Part shown: positions 34,856 to 47,535 of the stretch, one piece after another
Numbering within the stretch: position 1 is the first letter of the stretch
Layout: every line of letters starts with the position of its first letter
From: Mesodorylaimus sp. YZB2_4
Taxonomy: Eukaryota > Nematoda > Enoplea > Dorylaimida > Dorylaimidae
Assembly (NCBI GenBank): GCA_030248295.1
Contig: JASANH010000556.1
Span: forward strand, 54,129 to 118,128
Reading direction: 5' to 3'
Length of the DNA stretch: 64,000 nt
The notes under the pieces: generated by a model
Database searches by the model: none
What the model was told of the DNA's origin: nothing
Seen by the model: only the letters and a program-made list of their open reading frames with translations
Translations under genes and position numbers: made by a program

Positions 34856-36688
34856 ATGGGCGGTTGCGTGAGTAGCCGGCATGAATTTCCAAACAGTGTC
34901 CATCCGAATGTCTTTACAGTACATCCAGTCACAAGGCCTGCTAGTGCGGATGCCATCGAAACTAGTGCGATTAGTGCTGCAAATATCGGTGTCAAAAATA
35001 GTGTAACTGGTCAATTAGAAGTTACAGCTAATGAACTGATTTTACATCGCCGTGGTCACGAGCCTGTTCACTGGCCTTTACAGTATGTTCGTAGATATGG
35101 ATATGAAAATCATTTGTTCAGCTTCGAAAGTGGTCGTCGATGCGAATCTGGCCCAGGAATATTTACATTTCGATGCCGTGTAGCCCACGAGCTCTTCCTT
35201 CTAGTTCAAGCTAACGTACAAGAAGCTAGATCCCCACCGCCCACTTCTGCTCCTGGGGCGCCTCCTTTGCATGCAGCGTCGATGGAAAATGCAGTGGCTG
35301 CGTGGGAACGAGGAAGATCAGACAGTATGCCTAGTCGGTTTCGATTTCCTGGTGGACGTGGATCTGGGCAACAAGCCATAAATATGAGAGCTGATCAAGC
35401 GATGTCGTCACTCGTGGCGGAAATGAGAGCGATTCCGAATGCCAATGAAGAACCGTCGCCAAATGTTCCCTTGACAGAACCAGAACCAAATAAAAGCTCT
35501 GCTGGTCCAGAAAATCAGGAGCGTCAAGAAACTCATGGCGAGACGGATTCTTGTCAAGTTTTTCTGGAAATTAATCCATCCTTGGCAAAAAGTGACAAGG
35601 TTCAATTATGCTCACACCAACGCCATCGTTTAAACAGTGCCCGCAGTCGCTTCTCATCAGCCACCAGTGAGCACTCGTTGTCCAGTACAGAGAAGCAGTC
35701 TTCCCAATCAGCATTTATTCGTCGACGCCCAGTTTCTTTTGAATTTGGTCTATCGCCCATGTCATCGTCGCAGGATGCTGGTGATAACAGTGCTTTCGTA
35801 TCACCTCATGACGATCCCACCGTCACCGACGCCGTCTCGCCCACTACGCCCCCCTCGACGGCCTACTACGTCAATGTAGACCCGACTATCCCACCTCAAA
35901 TTCTATCTCAGTATCAATTGTATCAAAACAAGTTATTGACTAGTATAAGACGTGCTCCTGGCCGAAGTCAATCGTTGGGCTCAAATGGATCGAGCACTCA
36001 TCACAAACCTGTGCACCATTTTTCTGAATCTACTGCTGATGATCGATCTTTCTATAATAATCTTAATACTATTCTTGATTCCCAATCTGCATCTACCTCA
36101 AGCAAAAATTCACAGCCTGGGACATTGACAAGTGATGCTGGTGTTCTGAATTATGTGACAATCGATCTGCGAGACACCCCGACCAAATCGACCAGTGGAT
36201 ATAGCACGTGGGCATCGTCTATTCCTTCGTCCCTTTGTAAACGATATCTGCAAAAACGTCAATCAGGACGGGCATCGAATGGTTTCCCCGCATCCATCTC
36301 CTCATCGAATGTGGCAGCAGGTGGACGAAGTCTAACCTCAGTGGCTGAAATAGGCAACAATCATTTACCTAGAAAATTTTCCAACCAAGAATCAAGCAAT
36401 GGTTATATTTTGGAAAATGATACGGATATGAATGCTTCGATTACGAATAGCGAACCGAATGCGACAGCCTCTTCGAATTATGCTCGTATTGACTGCACTC
36501 GTACAAAGGCACTCCGCGAAACAGCAGCTGCTGCCCAACTGCAACGTCGATCCACCTCATGTTCAGCCTCATCTAATGAGGCAACTGAATCATCTTCAAT
36601 GCCGAAGACTGCACATAAGAAGCACCGTCATAATGGGCCCTCTTTGAGTTTTGGAAGACGAAATTTGAATGGCGGGGATCTTCAGTAG
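34856..36688 (+). CDS. FRS2/FRS3-like receptor-tyrosine-kinase adaptor
   Basis: Single exon, 610 residues from ATG 34856. An upstream in-frame extension to 34763 exists, but MGGCVSS is chosen because Gly2 fits N-myristoylation and Cys4 palmitoylation, as in vertebrate FRS2 (MGSCCS). A PTB domain follows at about residues 50-125: ANELILHRRGHEPVHWP, then RRYGYENHLFSFESGRRC and GIFTFRCRVAHELFLLVQ, nearly identical to the FRS2 signature LRRYGYDSNLFSFESGRRC. The rest is Ser-rich and disordered with scattered tyrosines: Y338-VNV is a YxN Grb2-SH2 motif; NYVTIDL, NGYILEND and NYARID are other candidate sites. Known role: membrane-anchored docking of FGF and Trk-type receptors to Grb2/Sos and Shp2, upstream of Ras-MAPK. 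Intronless coding sequence. No decay is visible. Confidence 0.92.
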   Translation: MGGCVSSRHEFPNSVHPNVFTVHPVTRPASADAIETSAISAANIGVKNSVTGQLEVTANELILHRRGHEPVHWPLQYVRRYGYENHLFSFESGRRCESGPGIFTFRCRVAHELFLLVQANVQEARSPPPTSAPGAPPLHAASMENAVAAWERGRSDSMPSRFRFPGGRGSGQQAINMRADQAMSSLVAEMRAIPNANEEPSPNVPLTEPEPNKSSAGPENQERQETHGETDSCQVFLEINPSLAKSDKVQLCSHQRHRLNSARSRFSSATSEHSLSSTEKQSSQSAFIRRRPVSFEFGLSPMSSSQDAGDNSAFVSPHDDPTVTDAVSPTTPPSTAYYVNVDPTIPPQILSQYQLYQNKLLTSIRRAPGRSQSLGSNGSSTHHKPVHHFSESTADDRSFYNNLNTILDSQSASTSSKNSQPGTLTSDAGVLNYVTIDLRDTPTKSTSGYSTWASSIPSSLCKRYLQKRQSGRASNGFPASISSSNVAAGGRSLTSVAEIGNNHLPRKFSNQESSNGYILENDTDMNASITNSEPNATASSNYARIDCTRTKALRETAAAAQLQRRSTSCSASSNEATESSSMPKTAHKKHRHNGPSLSFGRRNLNGGDLQ

Positions 36689-38996
36689 GCTAGTCGTTCC
36701 ACTAAGATCGGCGGGCCAGGGAGGGACTGATAGGGGAAAGGAAAGCGTGATGTGATTGTAACGCATTGTCGATTCCGGATGAATCGTGCCTCATCCAGGA
36801 TCGATAAATTTATCAGCACTGCGAATCAGCCTGTGTCTCTGAGCTGACAAGAAACCATCGCCGAATGGCAACTGAAATTTGATGTAGGGAGATTTTTGCA
36901 AGCGTCAGGCCAAGTGGTCAGCCATGGCAACAAAATTCTGTTAATACAAGTAATACATGAACGATGGCTGCCTCTTATCATGGGGGTCAAATGTCCGCTA
37001 GATATTTACAGCTATTCCTGCCAAGAGGTCAGGCGCTGCAAAAACTGTCCAGGCTCACGGTGAGTCCTATGATTAGCACAGTACTGTATGTCAAACTCCA
37101 AGTGCCACCACCTAGCGATGGTTCCTTGTAGGTGATAAGTAATTGGGGTGTCAGCCAGTGGTGACCAGTGGTCGCATTCCAACACTTGTCCATATTCAAG
37201 TTTATCGGTCACCTATCAAGCTACGAAACAAGTGTGATCACAGAAGTCAACCAGTTATGATCAATCCTGAAAGAAGGCAAGCGTGATTGATCTTGTCATT
37301 CTAAATCGATCACTTGATCAATCGATTATTTTTGATCACAATTTCACTATCAGTCCTCCTTAATCGCCCATCTTCTCACTCACCTTTGATCTGATAATCG
37401 TCTCCATGCCAATATGAGTTGGTCATTTTCTTGTCGTTCGTTTGATCTACAGTTCTCAAAAACGTCGTTTTTTGGCCTAAATCTCAGATTTTGTGCCATA
37501 TTTTTTGGGTCAGGTGCTAGAGATGCAGTATGTTGTTTTAGTCGTTTTTCTTTGCTCTAAGAGCAATCACCGATTTTGATATGCTTATCATCCTAATTTT
37601 TGGTACAATTTAAATCGGCTTTATTAAAATTTGGTTTTGCAGCCAAATATGTTTTCTTGCCAAATGACTTGCACTTTGTGTCAGCTTTGTTCATTTATGC
37701 TGTTGACTAGTCCGCTTTGAAAAGCTCATCGTCAGCTCTTAATTCTTTTAGTGATGAAAAAATTATGCTGCATTTTCTCTGCAGTAAAATGATTATAGAC
37801 GCAGATTGTGTCTGATGAGTGAAAAAATCTCACACTTGTTTTTTTGTAACATTGTGTCCATTGTGGTATAATTTTTCAATTTCGCAAAATCTGGCTAGGA
37901 TTACTTTGCATTTGTTGTGGTTTCTTAAATTTGATTGATCGATGCAGATGCAACAGTTCAGTCGGGAACATTGACTGAAGTCAATTGGGTCAGCCAGTGC
38001 AGCTGCTAGATAGGTCTTATCCATTGGACAAAGAAAATGCAACGCGAATATTTGGGGTTCAGAATTAATTTTGGTTACATTACACTTGCAAACATCAGAA
38101 GCTGTGTAAACTAAGCAAAACTAATAAAAGTTGTCTTTCAAAGCACACAAAGCGATAAGTTTCATATTTCTTTACACTTCTTCAACAAACCACCAGAACA
38201 ATTGTTCGCAATTTTAGTAAAGCTGACAAGCAGCACGTAAAAAGTCAGTGCACTCAATGTACACCAAAGTATTGTGACTTTATGCTGAATGAACTAGCAG
38301 ACAAAATTTCTATAAAAAAATCCAATCCAATACTACAACCACCTAGTTCTTAAAAAAACAAGCCGCGTATCGCCGGGTAATTACGCTCACTCTACAAAGA
38401 ACTGAAAAATATCTCAACTAAAAAACCTTGTTACAAGAAGCTTGCTCACTTTTATGGGAGATTCGAGTGGGTAAAAGAAATAATGGATTGATTCTGTAAG
38501 AGAAAAAACCACAGTCGCTTTGGTTATAAAAGTACACGTAATAAGAGAATGATGTGATAAGGAAAACAGGCAGTAATAGAAATACGTAAGTAAATGAGAA
38601 GTGATCAAACGCAACACCACAACCTCTCAAATTGGGCTCAACAAGTAACCATTTCACTCTTATGGTCGTTCTGATGGGGATGCTCAAAACTTACAAAATC
38701 CTTTGAAATCAAACCATTCAAAAAATCTCAACAGAAAGTCACAAACACGGAAAGATATGGCAAAAATTACGATACCGCTGAACCATAATATAAATGCCCC
38801 AGCTGCTAATTCATTTGGCCGCCAAGAAGATAAGTATTTCCAAAGGAAGCGCTCGGCGACCATTTTCAAGTCCAAAAAAAGTCGAATTATATCCCAACCA
38901 TTTCTTTTGCCTAGCACACTACATCGCGCTACCTTCTCAAACTTTACATTTTTTAACGTAAACTCTTGTCCAGTAGCGACTGCTCTCAAAAGTTAG
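36689..38996. other. Intergenic, FRS2 3' region and downstream of the RhoGAP gene
   Basis: The convergent 3' ends of the FRS2-like (+) and RhoGAP (-) genes. Coding frames are short and unsupported. AT-rich, with runs of TGATCAAT-type sequence around 37.2-37.4 kb. Nothing else recognised. Confidence 0.4.
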
Positions 38997-41900
38997 CTAA
39001 AACTCGCAACTGGAAGCTTTCATTTCGCTCAGACACTCGTCCAATACTGGGCCGCCACCAGCTGAAGAGGTTGTTGCGTTGGCTTTGATTCCACCTGCAG
39101 CCTCCGAAGACGATCCGCAAGGCACGCGAGGCTGTTGTAAACTGATTAGTTCCGTCCATGAACCTCCCAATTCTCCACAAATACCCAAATAGGGATTTAC
39201 ACGAGCTGGACTACTACGAGAACGATTTATATTCAACCCTGCCACGTTGTACAAACCCGCATCGGCTGGCGATTCTAACAGTTCCGTTAGCCACTTTGCA
39301 GCCGCCGCCGATCTAGCATTTTGGCCTCCGATCGCAGATGAACAACACGCTTCGCCATTTGCAACCTCACCGCCACTCATCATCAAGTCTGCAAAAAATG
39401 AGCAACCTAAATGACGCATAATTTAAAAGCTTCTGCTGAGTCAAGTCAGCGAGCCATGAAAGAATGTGACTCATTCGCTTAAAGAAAATGTTTTTCCAAT
39501 AGGTTTTTCAAACATTTGTTTGCCTAGCGCGGTTATACTTTGTCCAGCTTTTTTACTTTGGAAGTTACACGTTGAGTTAATTTTATGTCATCATCAATTT
39601 TTCAGCAATTTTTTTGCACTAAGACATTCATCCGTCGCACTAATCGTCATTCTAAGAATCTTGTTTCCTAACCTTATCAAAATAGCGAACATTCTTTCCT
39701 GTCACTCAACGTCATGGCTCATCTATCTCGCTATAACTCCAAACTCTAGACCGTCCCTCGCTCTCCTCCCAAGTGCCTATCCCCTACTGTCTATCAATTC
39801 AATGCATTCGATGCAATGATGTTCCCTACCAGCCCTTGATTCCACTACGGCCTAGTTAGTGCCTATGCGCACAAGCTCCCTCATGCTCATCGGTCGATAT
39901 CGGCCATAAAAGGCAGTAAGGTAAGACGAACAGCAGCGAAAATACTGTATGCATCCTAGGTCATTATACCTTTGACGCGACGAGGGCGCGCGGCGGCGAG
40001 CTGCCTTTAGCTCGCAGCCTTACAGACCACTAAAAGGCTTCAGCAAGGCCCCAGTTCTCACACAAGGAAAAAAAGAAAGGCTTTCTATTCTATAACGCTT
40101 CCTTCCAGGCACAATCCTAGCGTCGTTGAAAATGCACGCCATGCCGCAAAGGGGCATCCGTCGTGGTGTGCACTTCTTCATCCGTTCTACTCAACTAGAA
40201 TTGGTCTTGAGGCGCTGATATACATTAGTTTTATGAACACTCATTGCATGTTTCGAGCAGCCTTCTTCATCACGGCACATAGCCTTCTTTTGACAGCGTT
40301 TAGAGCAATAACCGAGCCAGAATGAGGGCTCGCCGGCAGCTTGCATCGTTTCTTGTGCAGTTATAAAGCTAAAGGTCTATGACTGACAGCCGCTTCATTC
40401 ACCACTATTCGCCCTTTTTATTTCACTGAATAGACTTTAAGCGTCAAGGGACCCTGGCAGCCATCGTCACCATCCCGTCCCCAACGAAACCGCGGCTGCG
40501 CATGGCATTAAAAAGCGTTTTCTCTGGAATCGATTCAGTTTTACATAAGTGCATGTATGATGGGCCCCTTTTCGCTGCACGGCTAGAACCTAGATTTTAA
40601 GACGAAACAAGCGAGCACACGATTTTCATAATTTTTCAATCACATTAATAAAAGTCAGATTCCTGGCCAAAAGTCCCGTCTTTTTGCTTAAAAGGCTGCA
40701 AAAGTGCCAGCAGGCAAATGTTCGCAAAATTACAAGCGCACAATCTGCATTCTTAGTTCATAATGCGCATCTCTCAAAAAAAAATAAAAATTTTACTTAC
40801 TCGACGGATACTGAAACGTAAAATGCCAATTTTCATCGACTCTTAATGTCCGTCCAGTTATTCGCGCATAAAATTCATAGTTCTCCCTCGGAAATAAATT
40901 GGTATATCCGAAACTTTGTACGAGCAAACTAAGCACTTTTGAGGCCATGTGAAATCGGGCGATATCTTCCATTTTCGCCTAAAAGAAATATTTTTCCTTG
41001 AATCAGCTGAGAGCAATCAAAAATGTTTGCGAGTAGACACTTACTCTATGGCCATCCAAAATGCACGAATGGAACAAAGAAGGCGCAACGGAGACGCCTA
41101 TAGCATCGGGCGAGGTTTTCATGCCGCACGATTCGGCGGCATCTGCGATCAAACGAAAAGTACCGATCAATAGAACGATTAGATGCTGCGATGGCACCGG
41201 GAGTGAAGAGACAACCCTTAAAATGAAATCCATTAATCTAAAACACTTAAAATGTTTTGAATAATGTCCAACTTACCTGCAAAACGCTTCCCTCTGTTTG
41301 TCTTTGTCGTCGAGGCTCAAAATTTCGAATAAACGCTCTTCGTTACCAGCGCCAAAGATCCCACCGGGAATTTTGGTTAGAAATTTCTGTTAAAAAAAAA
41401 GTAAGCCTAACAGTGAGGCTATGGATACAAATCGTAACTCTCCAGTTTTTGCTTTTTACCACTAAAACACCTATCAATGGAAAACACCCCCTTGCATAGG
41501 AAATTATGAGAGCGAAGAATAGAACCCAGGTTACAGTGATGGTCAACAGAAACAAACAAAGAGCACTAGTTATCGGCATTCTCAGCAGGTAGGCCCTCAG
41601 CAGATACACATGCTCTGGGTCTGAGGTTTAGCAGACACTGACTAGCAAAGCAAAGTTTGCCCGATTATTTCAGTACTAAAGCTCACGCTTCTCATGAAAA
41701 TCAGTCTGAATGCTTCATCTGACCTAAACAAATGAACCTACCTTGATGACAGATGCAGCCGTATATGGACTGAAATTTTCGATATTGACAAGTCGTCCGT
41801 GTTGCATGACGTGAATAAGTTTTCGAACATGCGCTTGATTGCCAGGAGCTCGCCAAATGTCTTTTTTCAACGGGCCTTGCTTATTCACTTTCAATAAAAG

Positions 41901-42295
41901 CACCTGCGACAGAAGAATAGAATTTTCTCAAAACAGAAGACAAAAGTACCGGGAACGAAATTTTCTTTCCTTACCAACAAAGTAGCCGGAATATCGTTAC
42001 TGAACGCTTCCGATACGGGAACGCCAAACTTGACCCTATGTGAGAAAAAAGAATGTTTCGAAAAAGATGATTATACAAAAATCTTTCATAAGCATTACTT
42101 TTCTAATCGTCTATAATAATGAGCGCTGCTACGTCGACCATGATCGGCGCTTGCAAAACATTGCACCATCATTGCAGAGGGTGAGGGTGAGGACGATGCC
42201 GAAGCCAGGGCGCTAACATACGGCGGGTAAGTAAAAGACGACGTTGTTGACGGAGATAAAGCGACTCCTGTTGATTTATTACCCCAGACAGTCAT
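38997..42295 (-). CDS. RhoGAP-domain protein, ARHGAP20/TAGAP-like
   Basis: Seven exons with fully consistent phases: 42295-42099, 42035-41975, 41903-41742, 41386-41277, 41216-41045, 40978-40801 and 39388-38997, totalling 423 residues if ATG 42295 is the start. The RhoGAP domain spans exons 2-6: VKFGVPVSEAFSND; KGP-like QGPLKKDIWRAPG with the arginine finger; VIKKFLTKIPGGIFG; LPVPSQHLIVLLIGTFRLI; SPDAIGVSVAPSLFHSC. The 'IPGG-IFG' and 'VAPSL' forms match the ARHGAP20/TAGAP branch best; the Asn of the usual PNL is Ser, as in ARHGAP20. The last exon encodes a Gly/Ser/Ala-rich tail of 130 residues. Known role: stimulates GTP hydrolysis by Rho-family GTPases. The start is uncertain: an acceptor just upstream (ccaattcag) could make the first listed exon internal, with RA or PH exons further up that I did not find. 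Confidence 0.88.
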
Positions 42296-43634
42296 ACAGG
42301 CCGCATTAAATTCTGAATTGGTTTCGATATAAAATTCACTTGACAAACAACTTAAGATTCGTGAAAAAAACTCAATTTCCAAAAACGTAAAATTGGTAAT
42401 AATAACTTTTAAAAAATCGGGTTTAAAGCTTAAAAAGTCGGACTTCAATTCCACATAAAATTTTCGAAATGGATCAAACTCGCAACTGCACAGAGTGACC
42501 GCACTGAGTGAGCGCAATCGAGACTTTTTTGGCCAGTTTATAAAGCTCGGATGGATGTAAAGCAAAAGGAAGTATAATTGTGGAGCGCGGAATGCGAGTC
42601 GAAAGCGTCGGCAGTCAGCCAGGAGAATAGCCAAGTCCCCGAGGGGAATTTCCGTTTTAACGAGATCGAACGCCCGTCACGCCCCGACCATTTTATCGAG
42701 TCGACATTTATATTTTTCACCAAATGCTTTTTCTTCTGCTCTAGGAAAGTAAAAATATGTGTAATACTAAATAAACACGAGGTGAATTAGTCCTGACATA
42801 CATCCTCCCCCACACGCCACGCCATCATGAAAAGCCGTCGAGCAAACTGTAAGTGAAGTGCTTCGCGCTAAGGCAGTAGTTCTTCAGCATAAAAAACCAC
42901 TCTACCACGTGCTTACTCCTCTCCCATCCCTCCTTCTTCCTATGTATGCCTACTTGACTGACGAGATATCCGCTCCCCCACCCGAAGCCGATGAGCCACG
43001 CCACCGCGCGCGCGCACGTCCTCAACCGCTTAACGCTGCTCGAGCAGTCGCATCTGGCCAAAGATGGGCGGGGGGGCGCTATCTCTGCAATGCGTGCACT
43101 GCGGCACCGTTGCTGCGCACAAACGGACAGTACGAGGCCACCACCTATGACAAAATAGCTGACCGAATGGCGGGAAGATTAAAAAAAGAGCGGATCACGA
43201 AACTGCCTCAAAGCTAGACAATGCACATGGTGGATAACCAGGGCTTAGGGATGCCGGTCTAGGGCTTAGGAATGCCGGCCACATGAAGAGAGGGCCTGAC
43301 ATGCTGCGCACCGCACACAGTGTACAGTATAATTACATTGTGTGCACACATACAGCTTCTTGCCGATGTCAGCACCAAAACCACATTGTGTGTGTGCTGC
43401 TGCTCCCCAAAGAATACCAGCTGTGCTGTTTCACACGATGGCAACCTGAATATGCTAAAGCTTAGCGATGCGAGCTTATCGTTAGTGGCTTGGCCTAGAT
43501 GCGGCGTCAAGACACACCTTCAAACGTCTTTTCCCTTTCCAACTTTATGTAAATGCTCAAGTATGCCATTGCTGACGCTTCACCGCATTAGCAATTGCAT
43601 ACTTCGGAATGAAAGAATACATTACACAAAATGA

Positions 43635-43710
43635 TACCTAGCCGGGAGTCGAACCCCCGCTTGTAGTGCCCCCTTCAACCCGATGGGCAGACACTCCTAG
43701 GCCGCTCTGT
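43635..43710 (-). other. tRNA-like sequence or SINE head
   Basis: On the minus strand a perfect B-box-like GGTTCGACTCC lies in a GC-paired T-arm, and GCCTAG about 60 bases upstream can pair with CTAGGT as an acceptor stem. The D and anticodon arms are irregular and the total is only about 67-71 bases. A degenerate tRNA or the head of a tRNA-derived SINE is more likely than a working tRNA. Confidence 0.35.
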
Positions 43711-45920
43711 AGACCTCGAGCTACAGTAGATCTCCATATGATCCTCTGCTAGTTGCGCACGATCGATCAGTCGTGCTGCTGAGACTCTTGCAGAAAAAGC
43801 AGACTCTGCGCTTGAGCACGTTTCCTGATTGACAGTGGTTGCATTTTGCAATGGCAGAGTAGACCAGCCATCCTAAGCCCTGGTTCTCTACTATGCGCAT
43901 TGGCTGGTCTAAAAGTCTTTAGTCTGTGATAACAGACTTTTTGGAAATAATCTTGTATACGCGGGAATGAGCAGGATGTGTTTCCTACAGCACACAGGCT
44001 GATCTTCAGGTTTCAGATCCGAGCTCGCAAACGCGGGATTTTCAAAACGGCAAGTGCCATCTGTAACATGTCAGTGCAGGGCAAGTTTTCTCGCTGATAA
44101 ACAAACGAATGCTTGATATAGCCAGACCGTTCACAAGTTGACATATTACTGAGCCCAGAAAAAGCAAGTTACAAAATCTGCCAATTTCTAAAACCGTTTC
44201 TGACGTTTGATCTTTTTATTTACTGGGCCAGCTTCTTCAGATAAAGTAGGTTGCTCTGTAACCGCAGATCCCGCTGATAACTGCCTCAGTGAACGAATTT
44301 CTTTCAGCTTCGCAGTGATCGATAGCCATGTTGCCTTATCCAAAACTGGCGATTGATCCTCCATTTCCTCGGTTAATAAACGATGATATTCCTGTTTTGC
44401 TTGTTTATTCCTGTTCTTCTACATTAGGCTTAAGAGTCTGGGCCCAAAAAAGACAAGAATATTTCACGGAGCTTTTCAAAAAGCCGAGGTTTGACTCGAG
44501 TACCACACCTACGCGACTTGTGTAGCGACCGCGCACACGGTTTCGTTGCGGTCACAAACAGACGTTGCCGCCGGCGTTGACGCGTGTCTGCTTTGCAGGT
44601 TACAGATTTGAAATATGCAAGCAACCGCGATCTCATCGACTCCCGAGCAGGGACCAAAGTCAATAAAATTAAACCGAAGCATCGGTGATTTAATAGCGAT
44701 AAGAGATTTACAGTACAGCTCACGCATGAAACAAATCATAAACGAAACCCTCATCACTGCTATCTAACGAAGTACAAAAAAAGAAGACTCCATAACGCAG
44801 TATTCACCCCCAAATCAATTCACGGCAGTCGAGGCAAAAATACTGCAGCACGAAAATAACAGCTGGAATACTGTAGTCCTTTACAAAAGGCTCCCACACA
44901 CTGTCCAAAGACGAATTCGGGCACATTTAACAGATTCGATCTCTTATTTGTACACGCAAATAAACCGAAAACCCAGGATGCACGTTGACTTCGACGAATC
45001 GGGAAAATCGGTGTCTGATAAGCCCGAATGTGACGTCGTATTAAATCCAAACCACGCAAATATAATTGAGGTTTGCCAAATTAAAACATGAAAATCTTCA
45101 AAGAGCGTTCTAAAATCAAAAAACTTATTGCAAAAAAAGGCAAAAGCACAACCGCGCCAAAAATCAAATTGTTTATAATAGCTAAGCAGACCCTTTTCCG
45201 TTCAGAAAATTCCAAATTATATATTTTAAAGAAAGAAATAAATAACAAAGCCCTCGAGTGTCGCGACCGGCTCGTGAGGTATATTTTGCTCCGAATTTCG
45301 ACGCACAGCTGGGCCAGCGTTGCTTCCATTTAGCGTCGCTCAACTGGCCTATCTAAGCCCACATTTTAGGATGCAGAACTGGGCCGTCTGTCCTGTGGTA
45401 CAAAGCGTGGCTATACTATGCGAGCACATACAGTATAGCCATGGGTAAAAGTGCCAGCTGAAGAGATTTTTATTTTTCCACGACGTCGAAGTTTTCGAAT
45501 TGATAACAATAACTTTTAGTACCAGACGGTTTGGCAAGGAATAGAGGAGATTTCGTCAGTCCCATGCACCCTTTAGTTCAAAGTCTGTTATATGACGGAC
45601 GAAAATCCATCTGATTTCTCGGAAGTTCCCCTTATCGTTAGCTTGGCGAAGGGAGGGGGCTTAGTTGGTCGGCTAAAGGACTTACTCTGTCGGCTAAAAA
45701 GGCTGTCAACAGTCCCCACGTGCATTTCACGCCTGCCCCTGCAATATGAGGGAAAAGACACGTACCCGGAAGATGATGGGCTTATGAGAAAACGAGTTAT
45801 TTAAGTATCTTTAGCGGGTGTCATTCTTGCATATTCTGTTTGCAAAGAGTAGCTAGAAATACAACTTCGTCAACAAATCAAGAAAAGGCGGCGCATACGG
45901 CGCGGTGTACGTATACTCTA

Positions 45921-46364
45921 ACAAGGGAACATCGCCAACCGTTAGGTCGAATTTTGGAAAACCAAACATTGTGACATGTTCCTGGGTGCAAAAGAAAGCT
46001 ATGTGTAAAATATTAGAGGCGTCTGGCCAACTAGTCAGCAGTGGTCAGCGTCTAAAGTCCCGAGTTTTTGTGTTAATGAAGCTGAGCGTTGAGGAAAACA
46101 CGCAAAGTTCTTTCCAAACTAGATTTTTGGGTTCGGAGTTTTGAGTTTAAGCTTCCAACACTCGGGTTTGGGGTTTTTTTCTGAAAAAACCAAAAAAATA
46201 CAGCAGAATTTGAAAATTTCACTGTACTCTTCGCGCTGACCAGAACTGAGCAGTTGGCCAGACGCCTCCATTATTTTGCACAGAGCTTTCTTTTGCACCT
46301 AGGAACATGTCACAAATTTTGGTTTTCCAAAAATTCGACTTAACGGTTGGCGATGTTCCCTTGT
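45921..46364. mobile_element. Foldback element with about 130-bp inverted arms
   Basis: The left arm (45921-46050, ACAAGGGAACATCGCCAACC...) is the diverged inverted copy of the right arm (46235-46364, ending GGTTGGCGATGTTCCCTTGT). The unique middle is about 185 bp and there is no coding sequence. Probably a non-autonomous foldback transposon. Confidence 0.75.
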
Positions 46365-47262
46365 AAGTCCCTTGACTCCAGGCATCTGGACCTCGCCCAT
46401 ACATGCTCCCGCGCTTGCTCATATTGTTCAGCTATCGATAAGATTCTGGTCGAATAGGTAGTTTGCGATGGTGATCTCCAATTTTATCGTGAGACTGTTC
46501 ACAATTTCGCAGATTGATCATGCTGCCGTTAAGTGAAACAGATTATGAGCGCACTCATAAAAATCAGCTCATAAAATCAGCAGCAAATGTCATGTGTAGG
46601 CTAAACAACGGAAAAGGCTGAATCATGGCAATGTGCTGAATATTGAGCACATTGAATTTTAAAAATTCATCTGAGATTGTACTGTACTAATGTGTTAAAA
46701 GGGCGAATGTCTAAAAAAACGTCACAGTATCAAATTTTTTCGACTTCGATGGTTCTCCATAATTTTGGCGGGAGTTCACAAAACACACTTCAATTTTCAG
46801 TGCGCCTTCCTAGGCGCTTCATCAAAACTCAAAAGAGGTATAGAACACACGGCCTTTGCTTGAAAAATTACATGCTACCTCTAGGCGCTCTTTGCCATTG
46901 GGAAAGAAAACTCCCTCCCTCCCTACACGCTGCAGCCCCATACGCCACACGCCATTCAGGGCTGGCCCAGCTCTGGTCACTAAAACGACCGCGCAGCCGC
47001 CCCATCCGCGCGGCGATAAAGTGGTGCTCATCGCCAGATGGCCCAGCTGAGCGCCCAAAATGGGAGCGCCGTATTCCTGGGCTCGTGGGCAGCCGCTTAC
47101 TTCCAGTCGCGACGGGGACCATTCCAAGGTCGCTGGTTTTCCCGTTGATCATTTTTACTAGCGGCCGGCGGCTGGTCGCTAAAATGAGTGTTTTCTCTCC
47201 TTTTTTAAATGATCTTTGCCTGTGCGCGGCCGGCCGGACGAGAGTATACAGTATATGCCGCC

Positions 47263-47535
47263 TGACCTGTCCAAGTCGGCGTGTGGGCGCCTCATATGAC
47301 GTCATGCGAGCCCGCCGTGATGAAATGAAGTGAAATAAAATAAAATAACGAATAATTTCTCGTAATATTCATTGGATTCATTCACTTAATGGACGATAAA
47401 ATTTAGGCAAATTACTTAACTTTAATTCGATTTCATTTTTTGAACAGCTTTTCACTTTATTTTATTTTAATGTATTTTGTCGCGGGCCTCGCATGACGTC
47501 ATACTAGGCGCGCACACGCCGACTTGGACAGGTCA
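47263..47535. mobile_element. 273-bp MITE with about 57-bp terminal inverted repeats
   Basis: Left end TGACCTGTCCAAGTCGGCGT (47263 onward) and right end ACGCCGACTTGGACAGGTCA (to 47535) are exact inverses. Similarity continues to about 57 bp and includes ATGACGTCAT in both arms. The interior is A/T-rich with a second, weaker inverted motif (AAATAAAATAAAATAA against its complement). No coding sequence and no clear target duplication. Confidence 0.85.

Noticed and set aside
43635-43710. Functional tRNA gene
   Set aside because: B box and acceptor pairing are good but the D and anticodon arms do not fold. A tRNAscan-SE run would be decisive; a high score with an isotype would overturn this.
46677-47333. 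218-residue plus-strand open frame
   Set aside because: It overlaps the left terminal repeat of the MITE at 47263, is Arg/Pro/Ser-rich and has no domain or splice support.
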